Of a stretch of 64,000 nucleotides of DNA, positions 44,209-53,315 are shown one piece after another. The DNA comes from Hyphomicrobiales bacterium. GTDB taxonomy: Bacteria; Pseudomonadota; Alphaproteobacteria; Rhizobiales; Rhizobiaceae. The number at the start of each line of letters is the position of its first letter. Positions within the stretch are counted from its first letter, which is position 1. The notes under the pieces are model-generated. The model did no database searches. It was not told the origin of the DNA and was given only the letters and a program-made list of their open reading frames with translations. The DNA lies in NCBI GenBank assembly GCA_900472485.1, contig UCII01000012.1, forward strand, positions 198,572-262,571, written 5' to 3'. Made by a program: the position numbers and the translations under genes.

Positions 44209-44793
44209 ATGAAATCACGCGCAAAGCAAAAACATGTGAGGAAAATGCAAAAGACAAGGGTGGGGGCCAGGCGGACCGCTTCGACGATCGTCGTGCGTGC
44301 TCAGCCGGGTAAGAAAACGCGGGCGCTGGTGCAGGTGGGGGGCATGACGGTACCGGCGGCGATCGGCCGATCCGGACGCAGCATATTCAAGTGCGAAGGG
44401 GACGGCGCGACACCCATCGCGGACATGAAGTTGCTTTACGGCTTCACACGCGGCGATCGGGTCCGTTTTCTGCGGACGGCCTTGCCGATGCGGCACATCC
44501 GGAAGGATATGCTCTGGTGCGACCAGCCTGACGATCCCAACTACAACAGGCTGGTGAAGGCGCCTTTCAGGCCGAGCCACGAGGAATTGCGGCGGCGCGA
44601 CGGCCTCTACGACGTCTGCCTGGTGCTCGACTGGAACGTGCGCTCGCGCAGGCGCAACCGCGGCTCGGCGATCTTCTTCCATTTGATCAGGCCGGGATAT
44701 GAGCCGACGGCCGGGTGTGTTGCCGTGAGCCTGCGCGACATGAAGCGCATTCTGCCATCGCTGCGAAGAGGTACGACCGTCCGGGTTGTCTGA
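44209..44793 (+). CDS. L,D-transpeptidase (YkuD) family protein
   Basis: A 194-residue protein whose C-terminal half carries the YkuD catalytic signature: GSAIFFHLIRPGYEPTAGCVAVSLRDM, with the active Cys in TAGCVAV and the preceding His in FFHLI. The N-terminal region is strongly basic (MKSRAKQKHVRKMQKTRVGARRTAS) with no clear signal peptide. L,D-transpeptidases form 3-3 cross-links in peptidoglycan or anchor proteins to it. An alternative start MQKTR lies at residue 13. No neighbours share its operon. Confidence 0.8.
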   Translation: MKSRAKQKHVRKMQKTRVGARRTASTIVVRAQPGKKTRALVQVGGMTVPAAIGRSGRSIFKCEGDGATPIADMKLLYGFTRGDRVRFLRTALPMRHIRKDMLWCDQPDDPNYNRLVKAPFRPSHEELRRRDGLYDVCLVLDWNVRSRRRNRGSAIFFHLIRPGYEPTAGCVAVSLRDMKRILPSLRRGTTVRVV

Positions 44794-44938
44794 AAGATCG
44801 CCCGGGGTTAACATCCCAATATTCTCCACTATATGGGATTTCGACCGGTGCGCCTTTGCGGACCAGACCGGCCCCTTTTCTTTTAGAATTTAAATCACGC
44901 CTTCACTCCACCCGCTTCTCATCCTTTGGAGACTTATC

Positions 44939-45769
44939 GTGACCACGCAACCGACAATCACGTTCAATGACGGTAATTCCATTCCGCAGGTCGGCCTCGG
45001 TGTCTGGCAGACGCCGGAAAACGTCGCGCCGATGGCCGTCAGCACGGCTTTGAAAGCCGGCTATCGCCATATCGATACCGCAGCCATCTATGCCAACGAA
45101 GATGGCGTCGGCGAAGGCGTGCGCCAGTCCGGCGTTGCCCGCAAGGATATCTATCTCACAACCAAGCTCTGGAACGAGGCACAGGGCTTCGATTCCACGC
45201 TGAAGGCCTTCGACGAAAGCCTGAAACGGCTCGGCACCGACTATATCGACCTCTACCTCATCCACTGGCCGTCGCCGCATCGCAACCGCTATCTCGACAC
45301 GTGGAAGGCCTTCGTCCGTCTCAAGGAGGAAGGCCACGCCCGTTCGATCGGCGTTTCCAATTTTGCCGCCGCGCATCTCGAACGTATCATCGGTGAGACC
45401 GGCGTGACGCCTGTGCTGAACCAGATCGAGCTGCATCCCACCTTCCAGCAGAAGGAACTGCGTGCCGTTCACGACAAACTCGGCATCAAGACCGAATCCT
45501 GGAGCCCGCTCGGCCAGGGCAAGCTTCTGACCAACGCCGCCATCGGCAAGGTCGCCGCCAAGCATGGCCGCACGCCAGCGCAGGTCATCATCCGATGGCA
45601 TATCGATAACGGCCTGATCGTCATCCCCAAATCGGTGACGCCGAGCCGCATCGAGGAAAACCTCAACGTTTTCGATTTCAAGCTCGACAGCGACGATCTG
45701 GCCGAGATCGCCAAGCTCGATTCGGCCGGCGGCCGGATTGGCCCGGATCCGCTAACGGCGAGTTTCTGA
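44939..45769 (+). CDS. aldo/keto reductase
   Basis: A 276-residue AKR (2,5-diketogluconate reductase type). Visible: VGLGVWQTPENV, the active Asp/Tyr in HIDTAAIYANEDGVGEG, Lys in LTTKLWNEA, His in LYLIHWPSPHR, and SIGVSNFAAAHLERI, NQIELHP and IPKSVTPSRIEENL. GTG at 44939 has GGAG ten bases upstream. It reduces carbonyls with NADPH. An intrinsic terminator follows at 45791-45820. Confidence 0.92.
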   Translation: MTTQPTITFNDGNSIPQVGLGVWQTPENVAPMAVSTALKAGYRHIDTAAIYANEDGVGEGVRQSGVARKDIYLTTKLWNEAQGFDSTLKAFDESLKRLGTDYIDLYLIHWPSPHRNRYLDTWKAFVRLKEEGHARSIGVSNFAAAHLERIIGETGVTPVLNQIELHPTFQQKELRAVHDKLGIKTESWSPLGQGKLLTNAAIGKVAAKHGRTPAQVIIRWHIDNGLIVIPKSVTPSRIEENLNVFDFKLDSDDLAEIAKLDSAGGRIGPDPLTASF

Positions 45770-45790
45770 TTTCGCAATTGCGCTTTCAAG

Positions 45791-45820
45791 AGGCCGGATG
45801 CGAATGCTTCCGGCCTTTTT
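45791..45820 (+). terminator. intrinsic terminator after aldo/keto reductase
   Basis: AGGCCGGA at 45791-45798 pairs with TCCGGCCT at 45809-45816, followed by a run of T (45816-45820). The stem is GC-rich with a 10-base loop. Confidence 0.85.
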
Positions 45821-45832
45821 GTTATGAGCCGA

Positions 45833-47287
45833 TTATAGCGCTTCCTCTGAAAGAGGTGCGCGCTTCGCATAAGCAGAGCCGGCAAGTGCTATAGCCAAAG
45901 TCCCGACGATCAGCAGAGCGGCCACCGCAAAGGTGGTCTGCATTCCGCTCGCCACCGCTTCCGGATGCGCTGCCGTGATGTCGGTGGCGCCGGAGGCGAA
46001 TGTGAAGATCGCACCCATGACGGCGGCGCCTGTGATCAGGCCTAGATTTCGCGACAGGCTCAACATACCGGAAATCACGCCACGTTGCTCCGCCTTTATG
46101 TCCTTCATGATGGTGGTATTGTTGGATGCCTGAAAGAGCGCATAGTTTGCCGTCACGATAACCAGCGGACCGATGTAGCCGGCGGCTCCGAATCTGCCTT
46201 GCAGCGCTGCTATCAGGAACAGGCCGATGATCATACCCACAAGACCCGTCATGGTTATGCGATGGGCGCCGAAGCGATCGACGATGCGGCCGGCCGGCAC
46301 GCCCGTTAGCGCTGACACCAGCGGGCCGGCGGACATGATGGCGCCGACATGGGCGGCGTCGAAGCCGAGAGCACGGGAGAGATAGAAGGGTCCGACCACC
46401 AGCGTTGCCATGATGACGGTGGAAACAAGAGTGCTCATGGCAAGGCCTGCACTTAGCGATGCATCACGGAACATCGAAAGGCGTAACAACGGCGCCTCCA
46501 CCTTCGTTTCAGTGACCGCAAAGAGAACGATGCCGAAAGCTGCCGTCAACAGCAGACCGATATTCACCGCACCGAATCTGCCGTGCCCAAGGGTCATGGC
46601 CAGCGCATAGGCAGCGAGTGTCAGGGACAACAGCAGGGTGCCGATCGTATCCAGCCGGGCCTTGCTCGCCTTCCGATCCTGACGATCCGTCGGCAGGAAG
46701 CGGGCGGCGAGCAGGAAATTCGCGATCCCGAGCGGTACATTGACGAGGAAGATGGTCTCCCAGCCGAAGCTGGCGATCAAGATGCCACCAAGCGATGGGC
46801 CGAGCGTGGTGCCGATCGCGGACATGGTGCCGAGCAAGCCCATGGCGCTGCCTGTCCGCTCTTTCGGCACGGTTTCGCCGACCATCGCCATCGTCAGCGC
46901 CATCATCATGGCGGCGCCGAGACCTTGCAAACCTCTGGCGGCGAGCAATAGCCAGAGTGTCGGCGCAATGCCGCAAAAAAGCGAGGCGAGGGTGAAAAGG
47001 CTTATGCCGATCAGTAGCAGGCGTCGCCGGCCGAAAATGTCGCCCAGCCGCCCGACGCTGACGATCAGTGTGGTGATGGCGAGCAGATAGGCAAGCACGA
47101 TCCACTGTACCTGCTGGAAAGAGGCGCCGAATGCCTGGGCGAGTGTCGGCAGCCCGACATTGGCAATGCTGGTATCGAGCGAAGGCATCAGCATGGAGAG
47201 CGATAGGCTGACAAGGGCCCAGCGGGTCGAGGATGCTGATTTTGTGTGGCGGGGATCTTCGATGATTGGTTGCAACATGAGCTCCAT
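45833..47287 (-). CDS. MFS drug:H+ antiporter (DHA2/EmrB-like)
   Basis: A 484-residue major facilitator with about fourteen helices: LVSLSLSMLMPSLDTSIANVGLPTLAQAFGASFQQVQWIVLAYLLAIT (helix 1-2 with the EmrB antiporter Asp), GRLGDIFGRRRLLLIGISLFTLAS (motif A), LLGTMSAIGTTLGPSLGGILIASFGWETIFLVNVPLG (motif C). The start at 47287 is chosen; MLQPII at 47278 with GGAG close upstream is possible. It is divergent from a LysR regulator. Confidence 0.9.
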   Translation of the reverse strand: MELMLQPIIEDPRHTKSASSTRWALVSLSLSMLMPSLDTSIANVGLPTLAQAFGASFQQVQWIVLAYLLAITTLIVSVGRLGDIFGRRRLLLIGISLFTLASLFCGIAPTLWLLLAARGLQGLGAAMMMALTMAMVGETVPKERTGSAMGLLGTMSAIGTTLGPSLGGILIASFGWETIFLVNVPLGIANFLLAARFLPTDRQDRKASKARLDTIGTLLLSLTLAAYALAMTLGHGRFGAVNIGLLLTAAFGIVLFAVTETKVEAPLLRLSMFRDASLSAGLAMSTLVSTVIMATLVVGPFYLSRALGFDAAHVGAIMSAGPLVSALTGVPAGRIVDRFGAHRITMTGLVGMIIGLFLIAALQGRFGAAGYIGPLVIVTANYALFQASNNTTIMKDIKAEQRGVISGMLSLSRNLGLITGAAVMGAIFTFASGATDITAAHPEAVASGMQTTFAVAALLIVGTLAIALAGSAYAKRAPLSEEAL

Positions 47288-47414
47288 CTCTGGTGGCCGT
47301 CTATAAAGTCTCGGCAGAAAGGTAGCTCTCGACGTGATATGGCGGAACGCGCAGCATTTGCACTTCATTCGTGCGTTTGACGCTATATTACATAAACCGT
47401 GCTATGCTCGCGCC

Positions 47415-48341
47415 ATGTCCACGCCCGATCTCAACCTGCTCGTCACTCTCAATGTCCTGCTTGCCGAAGGCAGCGTCGCGCGCGCCGCCCGGCGATTGCG
47501 ATTGAGCCCGTCCGCCATGAGTAGGCAGCTGGCGCGCCTGCGCGAGACGACGGGCGATCCGTTGTTGGTCAGGGCCGGGCGAGGGCTGGTGCCGACGCCG
47601 CGGGCGCTGGAGCTACGCGAGCGCGTCGATCATCTCGTTCAGGAGGCGGAAGCGGCTTTGCGGCCCGCCGAAAGCCTCGATCTGAAGCAGCTTGCTCGAA
47701 TTTTCACGCTGCGCACCCGTGAAGGTTTCGTGGAGAATTTCGGGGCCGAACTAATCACGCGCATTGCCGAGCAGGCGCCTGGCGTTCGGCTCTATTTCAC
47801 GCAGAAGCTGGACAAGGACAGCACGCCTTTGCGCGATGGGACGATCGATTTCGAAACCGGTGTTGTCGGCGACGATACCGGTCCGGAGCTCAGAACGCAG
47901 GCACTGTTCCGCGATCGCTTCATCGGCGTGGTCCGAAGCGGACATCCGTTGAGTGAAGGAGAGGCGACCCCGGAACGTTACGCGGCCGGGCAACATATTC
48001 TGGTATCACGGCGCGGCCTTCAGAAAGGGCAGATCGACGAGGCGTTGGAAGAGTTGGGCCTGAAGCGACGGATCGCAACGATTGTCGGCAGCTTTTCGGC
48101 TGCGCTGGCCTTGGCGCGCGCCTCCGACCTGATCGTCAGCGTACCGGAGCGCTATACGGGCAATCTGCGCGTCGGCATGCGCAGTTTCGTGCTGCCGGTG
48201 CCGACATCGGACGTCATGATCTCGCTGCTCTGGCATCCACGGATGGATGCGGATCCGGCGCATCGCTGGCTCCGCGGCTGTATTCACGACGTCTGCGCCG
48301 GATCGCGTTCGGGGCGATCAACCAGATTCGAAGTCGGCTAA
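47415..48341 (+). CDS. LysR-family transcriptional regulator
   Basis: A 308-residue LTTR: DLNLLVTLNVLLAEGSVARAARRLRLSPSAMSRQLARLRETTGDPLLVRAGRGLVPTPRALELRERV is the winged helix; the effector domain follows (IFTLRTREGFVENFGAELITRIAEQAPGVRLYF), similar to NodD/PgpR-type regulators. ATG 47415 starts the canonical domain. It is divergent from the MFS gene, its likely target. It ends overlapping the convergent MarR gene by 24 bases. Confidence 0.9.
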   Translation: MSTPDLNLLVTLNVLLAEGSVARAARRLRLSPSAMSRQLARLRETTGDPLLVRAGRGLVPTPRALELRERVDHLVQEAEAALRPAESLDLKQLARIFTLRTREGFVENFGAELITRIAEQAPGVRLYFTQKLDKDSTPLRDGTIDFETGVVGDDTGPELRTQALFRDRFIGVVRSGHPLSEGEATPERYAAGQHILVSRRGLQKGQIDEALEELGLKRRIATIVGSFSAALALARASDLIVSVPERYTGNLRVGMRSFVLPVPTSDVMISLLWHPRMDADPAHRWLRGCIHDVCAGSRSGRSTRFEVG

Positions 48342-48806
48342 ATAATTGCGCAGCAGCCGGTCGAGAGCCTTTCGTTCGCCTTCAGAAAGGGTGGCGATCA
48401 AGCGTTTCTGCGTTTCGACATGCGCTGTCACCGCCGCATCGATAAGCTCGAGACCTTTCGGCGTCAGGGATATCAGGAAGCTGCGGCCATCATCCGGATT
48501 CTGGCTGCGAGCGACGAGGCCGGCCCTCTCCAGCTGATCGATACGATTGGTCATCGTGCCCGACGAGACCATCATCGTCTCCATAAGGTCGCTGGGGGAG
48601 AGGGTATAGGGTTCGCCCGAGCGGCGCAGGGTCGCCAGCATGTCGAAGTTCGCCGAGTTCAGGCCGAAGCGGCCGAAGGTCTTCTCCATTTCGCGCGAGA
48701 GATGGAGCGCGAGATTGCGAAGGCGCCCGAACAGGCCCATGGCCGTGGTGTCGAGATCAGGCCGTTCGCGGCGCCATTGCTCAAGAATTTTGTCGATGCG
48801 ATCCAT
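48318..48806 (-). CDS. MarR-family transcriptional regulator
   Basis: A 162-residue winged-helix regulator: LHLSREMEKTFGRFGLNSANFDMLATLRRSGEPYTLSPSDLMETMMVSSGTMTNRIDQLERAGLVARSQNPDDGRSFLISLTPKGLELI is the MarR core with the wing DDGRSF. It is divergent from an EamA exporter. Two palindromes at 48827-48872 lie between the genes, supporting control of both. Confidence 0.92.
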   Translation of the reverse strand: MDRIDKILEQWRRERPDLDTTAMGLFGRLRNLALHLSREMEKTFGRFGLNSANFDMLATLRRSGEPYTLSPSDLMETMMVSSGTMTNRIDQLERAGLVARSQNPDDGRSFLISLTPKGLELIDAAVTAHVETQKRLIATLSEGERKALDRLLRNYLADFESG

Positions 48807-48826
48807 GGTGGAATTTCGCCATGAAT

Positions 48827-48872
48827 TTATCTTGACGTCAAGGTATTTCAGATTATCTTGAAGTCAAGATAA
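48827..48872. promoter_or_regulatory. paired MarR-type operators
   Basis: TTATCTTGAAGTCAAGATAA at 48853-48872 is palindromic except for its central two bases. TTATCTTGACGTCAAGGTAT at 48827-48846 is a second copy with one mismatched pair. Start-to-start distance is 26 bp. They fill the region between the divergent MarR and EamA genes. Confidence 0.8.
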
Positions 48873-48889
48873 ATTTCGAGGCTAAGGCC

Positions 48890-49786
48890 ATGAACCGTAA
48901 TTTCGACCTTTTGCTGACCGCCATTGCGCCGGCGATATGGGGCAGCACGTATTTAGTGACAACGCAGCTTCTGCCCGCCGGCTATCCCCTCACGGTCGCG
49001 ATGCTGCGCGCACTGCCCGCCGGGTTGCTGCTGCTCCTGATCGTACGGCGGCTGCCGCATGGGGGCTGGTGGCTGAAGTCGCTGGTGCTCGGGGCGCTGC
49101 ATTTCTCCGTCTTCTGGTGGCTGCTATTCATCTCGGCCTACCGCTTGCCCGGCGGCGTGGCGGCGACCGTGGGTGCCGTCCAGCCGCTGATCGTCATTGT
49201 GCTGGCGCGGTTGCTGCTGGGATCGCCGATCCGCAGCCTTTCGATTGTTGCTGCGATTGCCGGCATCGGCGGTGTCGCGCTGCTGATCCTGACGCCGAAT
49301 GCGACGCTCGATCCGATCGGCATTATCGCAGGCATTGGCGGCGCCTTCTCCATGGCCGCGGGAACCGTGCTCAGCCGCCGTTGGCGGCCCGATGTCTCGC
49401 CGCTGACCTTTACGGCATGGCAACTGACGGCAGGCGGCGTGCTTTTGCTGCCGGTGGCGCTGCTGCTTGAGCCGCCGCTGCCGCATCTGACCGGCGCTAA
49501 CATTCTCGGCTTCGCCTATCTCGGGCTGATCGGTGCTGCCCTTACCTATATTCTCTGGTTCCGGGGCCTGTCGCGGCTCGAGCCCTCCGTGGTCTCGCCG
49601 CTCGGCTTTCTCAGTCCGACGACTGCGGTGATCCTGGGTTGGGCGGTGCTCGGCCAGCAGCTGAACTCGATGCAGATGTTCGGCATTGTGATCGTCCTCG
49701 GCAGCGTCTGGCTTAGCCAGAGGGTGCAGCAGGGCTTGGCGGCTCAAACTCTCGCACAATCCCTAAGTAAGGGCACTCCATCATGA
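48890..49786 (+). CDS. DMT-superfamily EamA transporter
   Basis: A 298-residue protein with ten predicted helices in two EamA repeats (APAIWGSTYLVTTQLLPAGYPLTVAMLRALPAGLLLL, second repeat IAGIGGAFSMAAGTVLSRRW to LSRLEPSVVSPLGFLSPTTAVILGWAVLGQ). It probably exports a small metabolite. It is divergent from a MarR repressor with two operators between them, so it is probably inducible. Confidence 0.9.
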   Translation: MNRNFDLLLTAIAPAIWGSTYLVTTQLLPAGYPLTVAMLRALPAGLLLLLIVRRLPHGGWWLKSLVLGALHFSVFWWLLFISAYRLPGGVAATVGAVQPLIVIVLARLLLGSPIRSLSIVAAIAGIGGVALLILTPNATLDPIGIIAGIGGAFSMAAGTVLSRRWRPDVSPLTFTAWQLTAGGVLLLPVALLLEPPLPHLTGANILGFAYLGLIGAALTYILWFRGLSRLEPSVVSPLGFLSPTTAVILGWAVLGQQLNSMQMFGIVIVLGSVWLSQRVQQGLAAQTLAQSLSKGTPS

Positions 49787-49955
49787 ATGCGATGCGGAAT
49801 TCAGGTGGATACTAGTCGCGGATTCCTTGTGATATATATCTCAGGTTGTCTATCATGCAGACGCTGATTTCACGACTTGAGTAAGTTTAGTTGCAAAGCC
49901 GTCGCTCCATTTAGGATTTTGCGAATATCCGCTGCTAAGAGATATGAAGGGTATC

Positions 49956-50588
49956 ATGGCAAATACCGATATGATCGAGATCTTGCGAACATCAATGCAC
50001 CCTTATTGGAACCCATCGGAAGCCGGTGGAATATATCTTCTCGGTGTCGTTAATGACGATGAAGCCAACGGCGCTATCCTCTTAAAACTTCTTGCTCTCC
50101 ACCCGGACATAGCCACCGACCACCCTGATAAATGGGAGGTATTGGCGGAAAGATTGGCCGAGGCAGCTCGGCGTTTCTTCGAAACCTATGAGCTTGGTCC
50201 AGGGTCGTATAAAATCGACAATTATCATGCTGCTGTCGCTGAAAATGGAGAACTTCAGCTCAATGAATGGGGAGACGCAAGCATCAAGGTGCCGACCGAA
50301 GCCAGCTTCATTTTCACTGTTACAGAAGAACATCTGTCGCTCATTAAGAGCATGAATATCCGAGCCCATTACGGCTACGTCGAGCTTATGGATTGCAAAC
50401 GCCCGTACGGTGATATGTCTTACTTCTATTCCGATATGGCCGATGCTTTGGGGGACTCTGTTCAGTGCGACGAAGAGGGGAAGCCAGCGTTCTCATCGGA
50501 ATCGGAGAAACAGTATCAAGCGTTGCATGGTGAAATGCTGTTTGCGGTGCAGGCTTTTTGGGATCATGCTTCCCTCAAACGCCGCTAA
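49956..50588 (+). CDS. hypothetical protein, AT-richer than neighbours
   Basis: A 210-residue soluble protein not recognised: MANTDMIEILRTSMHPYWNPSEAGGIYLLGVVNDDEANGAILLKLL, then FFETYELGPGSYKIDNYHAAVAENGEL and SMNIRAHYGYVELMDCKRPYG. Start at 49956 has AAGGG eight bases upstream; an ATG at 49944 is also in frame. Its base composition is lower in GC than most of the window, suggesting possible transfer. Compact acidic proteins of this kind are sometimes immunity proteins, but no toxin gene is beside it. A terminator follows at 50681-50700. Confidence 0.7.
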   Translation: MANTDMIEILRTSMHPYWNPSEAGGIYLLGVVNDDEANGAILLKLLALHPDIATDHPDKWEVLAERLAEAARRFFETYELGPGSYKIDNYHAAVAENGELQLNEWGDASIKVPTEASFIFTVTEEHLSLIKSMNIRAHYGYVELMDCKRPYGDMSYFYSDMADALGDSVQCDEEGKPAFSSESEKQYQALHGEMLFAVQAFWDHASLKRR

Positions 50589-50680
50589 AATCCGAACTTA
50601 GTGCGATAAAAATGCTCTTGTAATTTTTGTCGTAGAAACTCGAAGTTTCGCGACAGACAAGATATTCCGCAATTGAGTTA

Positions 50681-50703
50681 GGGCGGCCATCGAGCCGCCC
50701 TTT
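50681..50703. terminator. intrinsic terminator after the orphan gene
   Basis: GGGCGGC at 50681-50687 pairs with GCCGCCC at 50694-50700, followed by TTTG. It lies between the orphan gene and the convergent leuC and could serve both. Confidence 0.75.
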
Positions 50704-50725
50704 GTCATTCATGTCTTCGAGTAGA

Positions 50726-52135
50726 TCACTTCCATTCGCGGATATCGACGAAGTGGCCGGCGATCGCGGCGGCGGCAGCCATGGCCGGTGAAACCAGATG
50801 CGTGCGGCCCTTGAAGCCTTGGCGGCCTTCGAAGTTGCGGTTCGAAGTCGAAGCGCAGCGTTCGCCCGGCTTCAGGCGGTCGTCGTTCATGGCGAGGCAC
50901 ATGGAACAGCCAGGCTCGCGCCAGTCGAAGCCGGCAGCCTTGAAGATCTTGTCGAGACCTTCGGCCTCAGCCTGCTCCTTCACCAGGCCGGAGCCCGGAA
51001 CGATCATGGCGTTGACCGTGGAAGCAACCGTCTTGCCTTCGACGACCCTGGCGACTGCGCGCAGGTCTTCGATACGGCCGTTGGTGCAGGAGCCGATGAA
51101 GACGCGATCGACGTTGATCTCGGTTATCGGCGTGCCCGGCTTCAGGCCCATATAGTCGAGCGCACGCCATTTGGAGGTACGCTTGGTCTCGTCCTGGATC
51201 TCGTCGGGGTTCGGGACGATGCCCTGAACGGAGATGACGTCTTCCGGGGAGGAGCCCCAGGAGACGATCGGCGGCAGGCTTGCGGCATCGAGCTTGACGA
51301 TGCGGTCGTAATGCGCGCCTTCGTCAGACTTCAGCGTCTTCCAGTAGGCGATCGCCTGTTCCAGCGCTTCGCCCTTCGGCGCGCGCGGCTTGCCCTTGAT
51401 GTATTCGAAGGTCGTTTCATCCGGAGCGATCAGGCCGGCGCGGGCGCCGCCTTCGATCGACATGTTGCAGATGGTCATGCGGCCTTCCATCGACAGGGAG
51501 CGAATGGCTTCGCCGGCATATTCGATGACGTAGCCGGTGCCGCCAGCGGTGCCGATTTCGCCGATGATGGCGAGGATGATGTCCTTGGCGGTGACACCAG
51601 GCGGCAGCTGGCCGTCGACCTGCACCAGCATGTTCTTGGCCTTCTTCTGGATCAGCGTCTGCGTGGCGAGCACATGCTCGACTTCGGAGGTGCCGATGCC
51701 ATGGGCGAGCGAGCCGAAGGCGCCGTGGGTCGAGGTGTGGCTGTCGCCGCAGACGATGGTCATGCCGGGCAGGGTGAAGCCCTGCTCGGGGCCGATGATG
51801 TGAACGATGCCCTGGCGCTTGTCGTTTTCGGAGTAGTATTCCACACCGAATTCGGCGGCATTCTTGGCGAGCTGCTCGACCTGAATGCGGCTTTCCTCGT
51901 TCTTGATGCCAAGGTGGCGATCGGGCGAGGTCGGCACGTTGTGGTCGACGACAGCCAGCGTCTTCTGCGGCGCGTGAACCTTGCGGCCGGACATGCGCAG
52001 ACCTTCGAAGGCCTGCGGCGACGTCACCTCGTGAACGAGATGACGGTCGATATAGAGAAGACAGGTTCCGTCTTCTTGAGCGTCGACCAGATGGTCGTCC
52101 CAGATTTTATCATACAGTGTGCGTGGAGCGCTCAT
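50726..52135 (-). CDS. leuC: 3-isopropylmalate dehydratase large subunit LeuC
   Basis: A 469-residue aconitase-family enzyme. The [4Fe-4S] ligands are in [11 protein letters not shown] and [11 protein letters not shown]; other core motifs are [31 protein letters not shown] and [10 protein letters not shown]. With LeuD (not in this window) it isomerises 2-isopropylmalate in leucine synthesis. It runs alone, opposite to the orphan gene. Full length for the family. Confidence 0.96.
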   Translation of the reverse strand: MSAPRTLYDKIWDDHLVDAQEDGTCLLYIDRHLVHEVTSPQAFEGLRMSGRKVHAPQKTLAVVDHNVPTSPDRHLGIKNEESRIQVEQLAKNAAEFGVEYYSENDKRQGIVHIIGPEQGFTLPGMTIVCGDSHTSTHGAFGSLAHGIGTSEVEHVLATQTLIQKKAKNMLVQVDGQLPPGVTAKDIILAIIGEIGTAGGTGYVIEYAGEAIRSLSMEGRMTICNMSIEGGARAGLIAPDETTFEYIKGKPRAPKGEALEQAIAYWKTLKSDEGAHYDRIVKLDAASLPPIVSWGSSPEDVISVQGIVPNPDEIQDETKRTSKWRALDYMGLKPGTPITEINVDRVFIGSCTNGRIEDLRAVARVVEGKTVASTVNAMIVPGSGLVKEQAEAEGLDKIFKAAGFDWREPGCSMCLAMNDDRLKPGERCASTSNRNFEGRQGFKGRTHLVSPAMAAAAAIAGHFVDIREWK

Positions 52136-52204
52136 GGCTACAGATCCATATTGGCATTATCGAAAAGGGGGTTGACGGATCAGGACCGCCGGCCTCGGGT
52201 GTGA

Positions 52205-52339
52205 TCAGCGAAGTCGGCTGTTGAGCGCGCCCGAAATCATCGCAAAGAAACGTGCCGGCAGGCGCTTATGGTCCTGCAGCACGAAAGCCGTGACGTATCG
52301 TCCGTCTTTGCTCATGATCTTACTCATGGCCATGCTCAT
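52205..52339 (-). CDS. short conserved-looking ORF upstream of leuC
   Basis: An uninterrupted 44-codon frame in the leuC/ABC-permease gap, with four in-frame ATGs near its start and encoding a basic peptide (SKDGRYVTAFVLQDHKRLPARFFAMISGALNSRLR at its end). No domain is recognised. The upstream GAAGG is 17 bases from the first ATG, so translation is not strongly supported. Listed because it is the only sizable frame in the gap. Confidence 0.3.
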   Translation of the reverse strand: MSMAMSKIMSKDGRYVTAFVLQDHKRLPARFFAMISGALNSRLR

Positions 52340-52402
52340 ATCAATTTTCAAAACCTTCGGCAATGGCGACGATAGGCTGTATCGGTACTGTCGCCTTTGG
52401 CA

Positions 52403-53281
52403 TCATACTTGCGCGCCGGGCGGCTGGCTCGCCGCTAGCCGAGGGAAGGCGGAGCGGTCGCTGCCGGAGCGGCGGCGCATCCAGGCTTCGAGTTGCCTGA
52501 GCAGCAGCGACAGGCCGATCGTCAGCAGCAGATAGATGAAGGCGAGGATTGACAGCGTTTCGAAGTAGCGGAAATTGGCCGAGTAATAGAGCTTGGCGAG
52601 CTGGCTGATATCGGCGACGCCGAGCACGGACACGAGCGAACTGTCCTTCACCATGGCGATGAAATCGTTCGACAGCGGCGGCAGGATGACGCGGATGGCC
52701 TGAGGGAAGACGACGAGGCGGAAGCGCTGGAAGCGGGTGAGGCCCAGCGCCTTTGCCGCTTCAATCTGGCCCTGGTCGACCGCCTGGATGCCGGCGCGGA
52801 AGATTTCGGCGATGAAGGACGAATAAGCGATGGTCAGCGCGATGATCGTGCGCCAGATGAAGGGCACATCGCGGGTGACAATCGGGTTTGTCCAGCCAAT
52901 GGAGACCAACGGCGAGATGACGACGTTATAGACGGCGACAAAGGCCGGGGTGCCGACGAAGGCAATATAGGCGAGCAACACCAGAATAGGAATGCCGCGC
53001 ACGATCTCGATATAGAAGCGCGCGACTTGCCTAAGCACGAGAAAATCGGACAGGCCGAGCAGCGCTAGCCCGAGGCCGAGCAGCATGGCCAGCGTAAAGG
53101 CCACCAGCGTCACGAAGACTGTGACGCCGATGCCATTCAGCAGAAGAGAGAAAATCTGGGCATAGAGGCCGTTCGCCGCAATTGCGAAGGAAGCGATGAC
53201 GCCGAGGATAGCGAGGGCGACCAGCCACCAGGGAAAGTCATCCTTGCCGCGGTGCGCGCCCGGGCCTGCCAAAGGCGCCAT
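52403..53281 (-). CDS. amino-acid ABC transporter permease (HisM/GlnP type)
   Basis: A 292-residue inner-membrane permease with about six helices and the EAA loop AIQAVDQGQIEAAKALGLTRFQRFRLVVFPQAIRVILPPLSNDFIAMVKDSSLVSVLG. It belongs to the polar amino-acid permease family. It follows the binding protein at 53316 in the same direction. No ATPase gene adjoins the two, so the ATPase must be encoded elsewhere or supplied by a shared protein. Confidence 0.92.
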   Translation of the reverse strand: MAPLAGPGAHRGKDDFPWWLVALAILGVIASFAIAANGLYAQIFSLLLNGIGVTVFVTLVAFTLAMLLGLGLALLGLSDFLVLRQVARFYIEIVRGIPILVLLAYIAFVGTPAFVAVYNVVISPLVSIGWTNPIVTRDVPFIWRTIIALTIAYSSFIAEIFRAGIQAVDQGQIEAAKALGLTRFQRFRLVVFPQAIRVILPPLSNDFIAMVKDSSLVSVLGVADISQLAKLYYSANFRYFETLSILAFIYLLLTIGLSLLLRQLEAWMRRRSGSDRSAFPRLAASQPPGAQV

Positions 53282-53315
53282 CAGAGCGGGCTTCCAATAT
53301 ATCGATCTTCAGAAC

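Noticed and set aside
50798-52204. 468-residue frame opposite leuC
   Set aside because: leuC is full-length with cluster cysteines; the antisense frame is a shadow.
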